From: Sphingomonadales bacterium
GTDB taxonomy: Bacteria; Pseudomonadota; Alphaproteobacteria; Sphingomonadales; Sphingomonadaceae
Reading direction: 5' to 3'
DNA: 46,011 nucleotides
Assembly (NCBI GenBank): GCA_027489365.1
Contig: JAIXZV010000178.1
Span: 1-46,011 of the forward strand
Under the pieces are notes generated by a model. The model had not been told where the DNA came from. It saw nothing but the letters and a program-made list of their open reading frames with translations, and ran no database searches. Position 1 is the stretch's first letter. Each line of letters begins with the position of its first letter. The position numbers and the translations under genes are program-made. This document shows positions 34,081-43,239 of the stretch, in pieces.

Positions 34081-35903
34081 GCGGCACCGTCCGGCTGACG
34101 GCCGCGCAGGCGCTGGTCCGCTGGATGACGGCGCAGCAGGTCGAGATCGACGGCGTCGCGACACGCTATTTTGCAGGGGTTTGGGCGATCTTCGGCCATG
34201 GCAACGTCGCCGCGCTTGGCGAAGCGCTGACCGGCGTGCGCGACACGCTGCCGACTTACCGCGCGCACAGCGAACAGGGCATGGCGCACGCCGCGATCGC
34301 GTTCGCCAAGGCGCACCGCCGCGCGCGCGCGATGGCGTGCACGAGTTCGATCGGCCCCGGCGCGACCAACATGGTGACCGCCGCCGCGCTGGCGCACGTC
34401 AACCGCCTGCCGGTGCTGTTCCTGCCCGCCGACGTCTTCGCCAGCCGCCGTCCCGATCCGGTGCTGCAACAGGTCGAAGCGTTCGCCGACGCGACGATCA
34501 GCGCCAACGACTGTTTCCGCCCGGTGTCGCGGCTGTTCGACCGGATCCTCCGTCCCGAACAGCTGATCGATGCCTTGCCGAGGGCAATGGCAGTGCTCAC
34601 CGACCCCGCCACATGCGGTCCGGTGACGTTGTGCCTGTGCCAGGACGTGCAGGCCGAGGCGTTCGACTATCCGCTGTCGTTCTTCCGTGAGCGGCTCTGG
34701 CGGCGGCGCAGGCCCGAGCCCGATCGCGACGAACTTGCCCGACTGATCGCGGCAGTGCGCGGTGCGAAGGCGCCGCTGATCGTTGCCGGCGGCGGCGTGC
34801 TGTACGCGCGTGCCGAGGCGACGCTGGCGGCGCTGGCGGCGGCGACCGGCATTCCTGTCGCCGAGACGCAGGCGGGCAAGGGCGCGCTGGTCTGGGACCA
34901 TCCCCAGGCGCTTGGCGGCATCGGCGTGACGGGTACGGCGGCGGCGAATGCGGCGGCGGCGGCGGCCGACGTGATTATCGCGGTCGGGACGCGGTTGCAG
35001 GATTTTACGACCGGATCTCGCACGCTGTTCGCCACCGATGCGACGCTGTTTCAGGTCAACGTCGCTCTGCACGACGTCGCCCGGCACGATGCAGAACCGG
35101 TGCTCGGTGACGCCGAAATGACCCTGCGCGCGCTCACCGACGCGTTGAAGGGATGGCAGGTGCCGGTTGCGTGGCGGACGACCGTCGATAGCGCACGGGC
35201 GGCATGGGATGACGCGTGGCTGGCGGCGACGACTCCCGACGCCGCGATGCCCTCCGATGCGCAGGTCGTCGGTGCGGTCTGGCGGCAGGCGACGGCCGAT
35301 ACCGTCGTGGTCTGCGCGGCGGGCGGGCTGCCCGGCGACCTGCACAAATTGTGGCGCGTGCTGCGGCCAGGCGGATACCACGCCGAATATGGCTATTCGT
35401 GCATGGGCTATGAGATCGCCGGCGGGCTCGGCGTGGCGATGGCGATGCCGCAGCGTGACGTGATCGCGATGGTCGGCGACGGCAGCTATCTGATGCTCAA
35501 TTCGGAACTCGCGACCGCAGTCCTGCTCGGCCTCAAGCTGACCGTGGTGCTGGTCGACAATCGCGGCTTCGGCTGCATCGACCGGCTCGCGCGTGCAAGC
35601 GGTGCTGACGGACACGACAACCTGCTGCCCGCCGCCGCGCCGCAGATCGATTTCGTCGCACATGCCCGCAGCCTGGGCGCTGCGGCCGAGCGGGTCGACG
35701 GCATCGCCGCGCTGGAGGCGGCGCTGGTCCGCGTAAGGGCTGAACGCGGGGTCACCGTCATCGTCGTCGAGACCGATCCCGCGCGCACCACCGTAGCAGG
35801 GGGGCATTGGTGGGACGTCGCCATTCCCGCGGTATCGACCCGTCCTGCAGTAGCCGCCGCCCGCAGTGCCTATGAGGATCGTGTGTCGGGGGCGACGGCG
35901 TGA
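34077..35903 (+). CDS. iolD: IolD, thiamine-diphosphate-dependent 3D-trihydroxycyclohexane-1,2-dione hydrolase
   Basis: The 608-residue enzyme opens the inositol ring, converting trihydroxycyclohexane-dione to 5-deoxy-glucuronate. It has the three-domain layout of ThDP enzymes: N-terminal PYR domain (FGHGNVAALGEAL, YRAHSEQGMAHAAIAFAK), central domain (about 205-340) and C-terminal PP domain with the ThDP motif GDGSYLMLNSELATAV and NRGFGCIDRLA. The FGHGN and EQGMAHAA segments are IolD-like. The GTG at 34077 overlaps the iolC stop, and its end overlaps iolE (GTGA at 35900-35903). The window lacks iolB for the next isomerisation step. Confidence 0.95.
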   Translation: MSGTVRLTAAQALVRWMTAQQVEIDGVATRYFAGVWAIFGHGNVAALGEALTGVRDTLPTYRAHSEQGMAHAAIAFAKAHRRARAMACTSSIGPGATNMVTAAALAHVNRLPVLFLPADVFASRRPDPVLQQVEAFADATISANDCFRPVSRLFDRILRPEQLIDALPRAMAVLTDPATCGPVTLCLCQDVQAEAFDYPLSFFRERLWRRRRPEPDRDELARLIAAVRGAKAPLIVAGGGVLYARAEATLAALAAATGIPVAETQAGKGALVWDHPQALGGIGVTGTAAANAAAAAADVIIAVGTRLQDFTTGSRTLFATDATLFQVNVALHDVARHDAEPVLGDAEMTLRALTDALKGWQVPVAWRTTVDSARAAWDDAWLAATTPDAAMPSDAQVVGAVWRQATADTVVVCAAGGLPGDLHKLWRVLRPGGYHAEYGYSCMGYEIAGGLGVAMAMPQRDVIAMVGDGSYLMLNSELATAVLLGLKLTVVLVDNRGFGCIDRLARASGADGHDNLLPAAAPQIDFVAHARSLGAAAERVDGIAALEAALVRVRAERGVTVIVVETDPARTTVAGGHWWDVAIPAVSTRPAVAAARSAYEDRVSGATA

Positions 35904-36775
35904 TCCGCTGGGGCGTCAGTCCGATCGGCTGGGCGAACGATGACCTGCCCGCGCTGGGAGCCGGGACCACGCTCGACACGATCCTGTCGGACGCGCGCGA
36001 CATCGGGTTCGCTGGCGTCGAACTGGGCCACCTGTTTCCGCGCGACCCGGCGATACTGGCCCCGATCATGGCGGCGTACGGCCTGGCGACGATCGGTGGC
36101 TGGCACGGTATGCGGTTACTGGCGCACGATGCGGACGCCGAGATCGCGGCGATCACCCCGCATCTCGATCTCCTCAGTGGTGTCGGCGCCGGGATCGTGA
36201 TCGTCGCCGAGACCTCCAATGCGGTCCATGTCGACCCGTCTCACCCGCTGGCTTCCCCCCCGCGGCTGGCGGAGGCGGACTGGCCCGACTTCGGCCGGCG
36301 GCTTGATCAGGTCGCGGCGCACGTCGCGGCACGGGGTATGCGACTGGCGTATCACCATCACCTCGGCACCGTGGTCGAAACGGCCGCCGATCTCGATCGG
36401 TTGCTCGCGAACACCGGGCCGGCGGTCGGGCTGACGATCGATACCGGCCATGCGCGTTATGGCGGGATCGATCCGGTGGCGGTGGTACGCGCGCGGCCGG
36501 AGCGGATCGTCCACGTCCACGCCAAGGACGTCCGCGCCGATCGCCACGCCGCGATCCTGCGAGGCGGCGGCAGTTTCCTCGACGGCGTCGGCGCGGGCAT
36601 CTTCACCACACCGGGCGATGGCGACTATGATTTTGCGCCGCTCGTCGCAGCGTTGCAGATAATCGACTATTCGGGTTGGATTGTGATCGAGGCCGAACAG
36701 GATCCGGCGCTGGCCAATCCACGGACCTATGCCGCATCCGGGCTCGCCGCGATGCAGGAACTGGCGCAGCGTTGA
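35900..36775 (+). CDS. iolE: IolE, 2-keto-myo-inositol dehydratase
   Basis: This 291-residue TIM-barrel protein of the xylose-isomerase-like family has the IolE start (IRWGVSPIGWANDDLPALG), the metal-ligand Glu in GFAGVELGHLFP, the YHHHLGTVVET segment and the LTIDTGHARYGGIDP and VHVHAKDVR segments. It dehydrates scyllo-inosose to the dione that IolD hydrolyses. The GTG at 35900 overlaps the iolD stop. It is the last gene of the iolCDE unit and of the catabolic region. The tRNA-Lys gene follows 275 bases later. Confidence 0.95.
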   Translation: MIRWGVSPIGWANDDLPALGAGTTLDTILSDARDIGFAGVELGHLFPRDPAILAPIMAAYGLATIGGWHGMRLLAHDADAEIAAITPHLDLLSGVGAGIVIVAETSNAVHVDPSHPLASPPRLAEADWPDFGRRLDQVAAHVAARGMRLAYHHHLGTVVETAADLDRLLANTGPAVGLTIDTGHARYGGIDPVAVVRARPERIVHVHAKDVRADRHAAILRGGGSFLDGVGAGIFTTPGDGDYDFAPLVAALQIIDYSGWIVIEAEQDPALANPRTYAASGLAAMQELAQR

Positions 36776-37050
36776 ATGTCGCGCCTGTGAGCTGGCTCGG
36801 GCGTGCCGGCGGACGACGGTATCGACCCGCAAGAGCGGGATTGACGCATGTCGGCTTCGCGGTGATCAGGCTCGCCGATTAGGAAGCCGACGCACGGTGT
36901 CCGACGGACCGCCCGCCGCGATGTATCTACCGGGCAGGTGCGATTATGCGATTACCGCCATAAGCGAGGCGGAGGTCGAGCTTTCCCCGCACGAACACGA
37001 CATCGGTCTCAATGCGAGCCGACGTAAGTATTTGATACTACATAAAAGAA
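36776..37050. other. spacer between iolE and tRNA-Lys
   Basis: No gene is recognised in these 275 bases. A short hairpin CCCGC-AAGA-GCGGG at 36826-36839 could end the iol transcript but is weak. The stretch 37020-37050 is AT-rich and lies just downstream of the tRNA 3' end. I looked here for a copy of the tRNA 3' end or an integrase fragment and saw neither. Confidence 0.4.
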
Positions 37051-37126
<76 letters not shown>

Positions 37127-37260
37127 AAACCCGGCGGTCTGGCGGGGCGCTTGGTGGCGCGACCGCGTCGGGAGGGGTCGGTTAGCAGCGTCGCCGCCCG
37201 ATGCAAACCCTTTTTTCGCATTCGCGCGCAAAATCGACACTTGGGCGCGTTATCGATGGC

Positions 37261-38388
37261 TCACCAGCGCGTCGTCTGGCGGTTGCTGCGGTCGATCGAC
37301 ATCAGAATCCCGAGGCACAGCATGAAGGTCATCTGGCTCGATCCGCCATTGCTGATCAGCGGCAGCGGCACGCCGACTACCGGGGCCATGCCCATCACCA
37401 TCGCCATGTTGATCGACACATAATAGAAAATCGTCGCGGCAAGGCCCGCTGCGGTCAGCTTGGCGAAGCGCGATTGCGCCTGCATCGCGGCCGCCAGGCC
37501 CCATTGCACGATCACGAAGAAGGCGAGGATCAGCAACACCCCGCCGATCAGACCCCATTCCTCCATCATCGTGGCGAGCGCGAAATCGGTGTGGCCCTCG
37601 GGCAGGTAGTCCAGATGGCTTTGCGTGCCGTTCAGGAAGCCCTTGCCGAAAATCCCGCCCGATCCGATCGCGATCTTGGATTGGCTGATGTGATAACCGG
37701 TGCCAAGCGGGTCGCTCTCTGGGTCGAGAAACACCAGAATGCGGTTCTTCTGATAGTCGTGCAACACGAAATTGAACGCGAGCGGGATCGCGAAGCCCAG
37801 TCCCAGCGCGCCGCCGATGAACAGGCGGAGCGGCACCCCTGCGAGGAACATAACGGTCACTCCGCCGATCGTGATCATCAAAGCGGTGCCGAGATCCGGC
37901 TGCTTCATCACCAGCGCGGCGGGCAGCAGGATGAGCAGCGCGGCTGGCCAGATCGCCCCGACGCGGCGCGTTTCATTGGGGGGCAGCATCTCGTAGAATT
38001 TGGCGCAGGCGAGCACGATGCACGGCTTCATCAACTCGGATGGCTGCAGGCGGATAAAGCCGACGTCGAGCCAGCGTTGCCCGCCGCCACGCACCGCGCC
38101 GACCAGTTCGACCAGCACCAGCATGACGCACAAGATGCCGTAGGCGGGCAGGGCGATCTTGCCCCACATGTCTTCACGCACCCGTGAGAGCGCGATCGCG
38201 CCGGCCAGCAGGATGAAGAAGCGCACGCCTTGCGACAGCGCCCAGGGCCGAATGTTGCCGCCCGCAGCGGAGTAAAGCACCAGCAGATCGAAACAGCCGA
38301 TCGCCAGCACCAGCAACAGGATCTTCCACGGCAATTGCGCGAGCGGGGCGGGCACGAAGGCGAGTCCGTTGGCGGGGCGGGAGCTCAT
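37261..38388 (-). CDS. rodA: RodA, rod-shape SEDS peptidoglycan glycosyltransferase
   Basis: This 375-residue inner-membrane protein has about ten helices and the SEDS landmarks: RWLDVGFIRLQPSELMKP, KQPDLGTALMITIGG, FLDPESDPLGTGYHISQSKIA, GSGGIFGKGFLNGTQSHL and DFALATMMEEWGLIGG. SEDS proteins polymerise glycan strands from lipid II; RodA acts with PBP2 in the elongasome. The start overlaps the mrdA stop (ATGA at 38385-38388). It is the last gene of the mreBCD-mrdA-rodA order, which is usual for alphaproteobacteria. Confidence 0.97.
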   Translation of the reverse strand: MSSRPANGLAFVPAPLAQLPWKILLLVLAIGCFDLLVLYSAAGGNIRPWALSQGVRFFILLAGAIALSRVREDMWGKIALPAYGILCVMLVLVELVGAVRGGGQRWLDVGFIRLQPSELMKPCIVLACAKFYEMLPPNETRRVGAIWPAALLILLPAALVMKQPDLGTALMITIGGVTVMFLAGVPLRLFIGGALGLGFAIPLAFNFVLHDYQKNRILVFLDPESDPLGTGYHISQSKIAIGSGGIFGKGFLNGTQSHLDYLPEGHTDFALATMMEEWGLIGGVLLILAFFVIVQWGLAAAMQAQSRFAKLTAAGLAATIFYYVSINMAMVMGMAPVVGVPLPLISNGGSSQMTFMLCLGILMSIDRSNRQTTRW

Positions 38389-40490
38389 CGCGGATCCGAT
38401 TCGGTCGTGCCGTCTTCGGCAACGGTATTGCCGGGGGCGGCGGTGTTGGCGAGCGCTTCGGCCGCAGCGACATCGGCGGCCGCGGCGGCACGCACGGCGG
38501 GCGCATCGGTCGGCGCGGTCGCGTCGAACTGGGTTTGCGCGCCCACGGCGAGCGGCGGGGCATTGGCGGCGGCGCGATAAGCGGCGGATTCGGCGGCCAT
38601 CCGCGTCTTGATGTCACCGCCCCAGGTCGGCTCGGCCTCGGCCAGCGATGCGAGCGCGCGTTCCTTGTCGAACAGATAGGTCATGATGTCGCGACCGATC
38701 AGCGGCGTATCGAGATTGCGCACGGTGTGGCCCCCATGTTCGAGCACGACCGCAGCGGCGTAGCGCGGGGCGTCGGCCGGGGCGAAGCAGACGAACAGCG
38801 CGTGATCGCGCAATTTGAAGGGCAGGGCGGCGTTCTTCAGCACGCCCGATCCGCGTTCGGCCATCGAAATGCGGCGCACCTGCGCGGTGCCGGTCTTGGC
38901 CGCCAGCGATACACCCGGCACCAGCATTCGCGCCGCTCCGCCGGTGCCACCTTCGTTGACCACACCATACATCGCGTTGCGGACGAGTTGAAGATGGTCG
39001 GGCGACACCGCAAGCGGTGGCGCATTGCGGTGGACGTGGTCGGTCAGGATGCTCGGCAACAGCGCGCGGCCCGACGCCAGCCGCACCGCCATCACGGCGA
39101 GCTGCAGCGGGTTGGCGAGGACATAGCCCTGGCCGATCGACGCATTGAGCGAATCGGCGACGGTCCAGTCCGTCTTATACTTGCGCATTTTCCATGCCGT
39201 GTCGGGCATGGTGCCATAGCGTTGCGAGCCGAACGGCAATTCGAACTTCTGCCCCAGCCCAAGCGACCGCGCGATCGGCGCGATATTGTCATAACCCAGA
39301 CGGCGGACCATCTCGTAGAAATAGATGTCGCAGCTTTGCATCACTGCGGTCTTCATATCGAGCGCGCCGTGGCCGTTGCGTTTGTGGCAGTGAAACACGC
39401 CGGTGCCGACCCGCAACGCGCCGGTGCAATTGATGCGCTGATCGGGGCTGACCCCGGCCTCCAGCAAGGCGAGCGCGTTCATCGGCTTGACCGTCGAGCC
39501 CGGCGGATACAGCCCCTGCAAAACCTTGTTCATCAACGGAACATGGTCGTTATCCGACAGCATCTTCCATTCGAGATGGCTGATCCCGTCGGAAAAGCTG
39601 TTGGGATCATAGGCCGGCATCGAGACCATCGCGAGCATCTCGCCGGTCAGGCAGTCCATCACCACGACCGACCCGGACTGCGTGCCGAGCCGTCGCGCGG
39701 CATAGTCCTGCAAGCCAATGTCGATCGTCAGACGCGCGTTCTTGCCGGGTTCGTCGGGCTTGGTCGCGAGTTCGGCGACGAGTTTGCCGCGCGCGGTGAC
39801 CTCGACGCGCTTTTGCCCGGCAACGCCGCGCAGGGTCGTTTCGAGTGTCTTTTCGAGGCCGTCCTTGCCGAGTTTGAACCCTGGCGTGACCATCAGCGGA
39901 TCGCGCGTCTGCTTGAACTGCTCGGCCGAGGCCGCGCCGACATAGCCGGTCAGATGCGCGACAGCGGCGCCAGCCGGGTAGGTGCGCGAGAAGCCACGGG
40001 TAGGGGCGACGCCGGGCAGTTCGGGAATGCGCACGCTGACCGCAGCGAAGCGCTCCCAGTCGAGATTCTCGGCGACCTGCACCGGCTGGAACCCCGCCGC
40101 GCGCTTCAGGTCGGCGCTGATGCGCTCCATTTCCTCAGGCGGCAATTTCAGGATGTCGCGCAGCAGGGCGAGCACACGCTCCTTGTTTTCGAGCCGGTCG
40201 GGGATAATATCGACGCGGAAATCGGTGCGGTTGTTGGCGATCGGCGCGCCGTTACGATCGATGATCCAGCCGCGCCGTGGCGGCACCAGCGTGGTGTTGA
40301 CTCGGTTGCTTTCGGATTTGAGCGTGTATTGCTCATTCTCGACGATCGCCAGCCAGCCCATCCGCCCGGCCAGCGCCAGGCCGAACACCGCCTGTGCGGC
40401 ACCCAGGGCGACGGTGCGCCGCGAAAAGCTGTATCTTTGCGAGGCTTCGGTCACCACGCGCTGCGACTGGCCGAACGCCGGGCCGTTCAT
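38385..40490 (-). CDS. mrdA: PBP2, penicillin-binding protein 2 (transpeptidase)
   Basis: The 701-residue protein has one N-terminal membrane anchor (about 27-48), the non-catalytic dimerisation domain (RRGWIIDRNGAPIANNRTDF) and the transpeptidase domain with SxxK in PGSTVKPM (about residue 330) and KTG in AAKTGTAQVR. PBP2 cross-links peptidoglycan during cell elongation, paired with RodA. It is longer than the E. coli enzyme (633) because of a C-terminal tail of about 80 residues rich in Ala, Thr and Pro. Overlaps with mreD (40487-40490) and rodA mark one operon. Confidence 0.96.
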   Translation of the reverse strand: MNGPAFGQSQRVVTEASQRYSFSRRTVALGAAQAVFGLALAGRMGWLAIVENEQYTLKSESNRVNTTLVPPRRGWIIDRNGAPIANNRTDFRVDIIPDRLENKERVLALLRDILKLPPEEMERISADLKRAAGFQPVQVAENLDWERFAAVSVRIPELPGVAPTRGFSRTYPAGAAVAHLTGYVGAASAEQFKQTRDPLMVTPGFKLGKDGLEKTLETTLRGVAGQKRVEVTARGKLVAELATKPDEPGKNARLTIDIGLQDYAARRLGTQSGSVVVMDCLTGEMLAMVSMPAYDPNSFSDGISHLEWKMLSDNDHVPLMNKVLQGLYPPGSTVKPMNALALLEAGVSPDQRINCTGALRVGTGVFHCHKRNGHGALDMKTAVMQSCDIYFYEMVRRLGYDNIAPIARSLGLGQKFELPFGSQRYGTMPDTAWKMRKYKTDWTVADSLNASIGQGYVLANPLQLAVMAVRLASGRALLPSILTDHVHRNAPPLAVSPDHLQLVRNAMYGVVNEGGTGGAARMLVPGVSLAAKTGTAQVRRISMAERGSGVLKNAALPFKLRDHALFVCFAPADAPRYAAAVVLEHGGHTVRNLDTPLIGRDIMTYLFDKERALASLAEAEPTWGGDIKTRMAAESAAYRAAANAPPLAVGAQTQFDATAPTDAPAVRAAAAADVAAAEALANTAAPGNTVAEDGTTESDPR

Positions 40491-40996
40491 GCCTCCTCCT
40501 CGTCACCGGCAAGCAGCACGCACAGCCGCGCCGCCAGCGGGAAAAGCAGCACCGAAATAGCGACTTGCAGCAGCAGGACGGTATCGACGTGTGCCGCGAG
40601 CGGCGAGGCAACCAGCCGCCCGAGGATCAGGCAGAAGCCGATCGCGCCCCCGGCGATGAGCCAATCCTGCCAGAAATCACGATAGACGACGCGCTGGTCG
40701 ATCAAATCGATCATGAAGAAGCACAGCGTCCACAGCACCATTGCGCTACCGAGCGGCTGACCGCTGACCAGATCGTCGAACAGGCCGAGCGGGAGCGGGG
40801 CCCAGACGCGCAGGCTCTCCGTCCGGGTCAGTCGCCACCCCAGCAGCATCAACAGGCCGAACGGCGGCAGAATCTGGACGCTGGCAATGATCGGCCACAG
40901 CGTCAGCGCCGACCCGATCAGCACCGAGATCGCGGGCAGCAAGCGCGTGGCGGTGCTGTCGGGGGCCTCGTCGAAAGGACCGCGAACCTGTCTCAT
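40487..40996 (-). CDS. mreD: MreD, rod-shape-determining membrane protein
   Basis: The 169-residue protein has about five hydrophobic helices and no extra domain. It begins MRQVRGPFDEAPDSTATRLL and carries WRLTRTESLRVWAPLPLGL and DDLVSGQPLGSA, the usual MreD segment in which helix 3 leads into the conserved DLVSG-type turn. MreD links the periplasmic MreC to the elongation machinery. It overlaps mreC and mrdA by 4 bases each, which confirms its position in the mre-mrd operon. Confidence 0.93.
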   Translation of the reverse strand: MRQVRGPFDEAPDSTATRLLPAISVLIGSALTLWPIIASVQILPPFGLLMLLGWRLTRTESLRVWAPLPLGLFDDLVSGQPLGSAMVLWTLCFFMIDLIDQRVVYRDFWQDWLIAGGAIGFCLILGRLVASPLAAHVDTVLLLQVAISVLLFPLAARLCVLLAGDEEEA

Positions 40997-41898
40997 GGCG
41001 CAGGCTTGCCGGGCAGCGGCTTGGCGGCATTGGCGGGGATTGGGAGCGGGGGCGGCTCGGGCATGAAGGCGCGCTGGACGAGCGCATAATCGACCGTATC
41101 GGGCTGGGCGAAGCTGCGCCCGATCGCCGCATCACGACCGCGCCGGATGATCCGCGCGACCGGTACGTTCGGCGCATAGATGCCGCCGATGCCCGAGGTC
41201 ACGAACACGTCGCCCGGAGCGAAATCGCTCGCTGCGAAGGCGACCGATTTGATGTCGAGCAGCCCGTCGCCACGCCCGGTGGCGAGCGCGGGTGTACCGT
41301 CGCGTGTGCGCCGCACCGGCACGATGCTTTCGGGATCGGTGAGCAGCAGCACGCGCGCGCTGTTCGGCCCGGTTTCGAGGATGCGGCCGATCAATCCTTC
41401 CGGCCCGCGCACCGGTTGACCGGCGGCGACACCTTGCCACGATCCGGCGTTGAGCACGGCGAAGCGCCGCGTGCTGGAGGCGGACGAACTGACGAGGCGT
41501 GCGGCCACCACCGGCTCGGCGATGCGTTCGCGCACGCGCAGCAATTGCTGCAGCCGGCGATTGTCATAGGCCAGGGAACGCGCGCGCATGAACAGCGCGT
41601 GCTGATCGGCAAGTTGCTTGCGCAGCGCGGCATTCTTGTCATGTACCGCGATATAGTCGCCAATGCCGCCGGGGATCGATCCGAACCACCGCCCGACGCC
41701 GGAAACGCCGGACGACAGCGGCGTCGTCACTTCGCCGACGCTGGCGCGCAAGACGGCGAAAGCGGGCGGGTCGAGCGTCGACAGCGCGAGCAGCACCGCC
41801 GCGACGAGCAGGCCTGCCACCGCGAGGACATATCCCAAAAACTGGCTGTATTGCGCCCGCCGCGAAAAACCCGGGCGCCGATTGCGAGGCGGCGCCAT
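40993..41898 (-). CDS. mreC: MreC, rod-shape-determining periplasmic scaffold
   Basis: The 301-residue protein has one membrane anchor (about 20-42), a coiled-coil stretch (about 80-115, LRKQLADQHALFMRARSLA, then RRLQQLLRV) and two beta-barrel domains (about 120-275; ARLVSSSASSTRRFAVLNAG, PVRGPEGLIGRILETGPNSA, GDVFVTSGIGGIYAPNVPV). The layout is that of MreC, which binds PBP2 and MreD. The ATG at 41898 has GGGGG upstream; the upstream in-frame start at 41937 is not conserved. It ends with a proline-rich tail (PEPPPLPIPANAAKPLPGKP). Confidence 0.95.
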   Translation of the reverse strand: MAPPRNRRPGFSRRAQYSQFLGYVLAVAGLLVAAVLLALSTLDPPAFAVLRASVGEVTTPLSSGVSGVGRWFGSIPGGIGDYIAVHDKNAALRKQLADQHALFMRARSLAYDNRRLQQLLRVRERIAEPVVAARLVSSSASSTRRFAVLNAGSWQGVAAGQPVRGPEGLIGRILETGPNSARVLLLTDPESIVPVRRTRDGTPALATGRGDGLLDIKSVAFAASDFAPGDVFVTSGIGGIYAPNVPVARIIRRGRDAAIGRSFAQPDTVDYALVQRAFMPEPPPLPIPANAAKPLPGKPAP

Positions 41899-42021
41899 TC
41901 TACCCCCATCCAAAAGCCCGAGGGCCGCCAAGAACAATAAGATCGCTGTACGCGATGTAGAGCGGCCTGAGTAGGGGGGAACCCGCCGTTCCGCCCGATC
42001 GACGCGTCATGTCAGTGCTTA

Positions 42022-43239
<1,218 letters not shown>

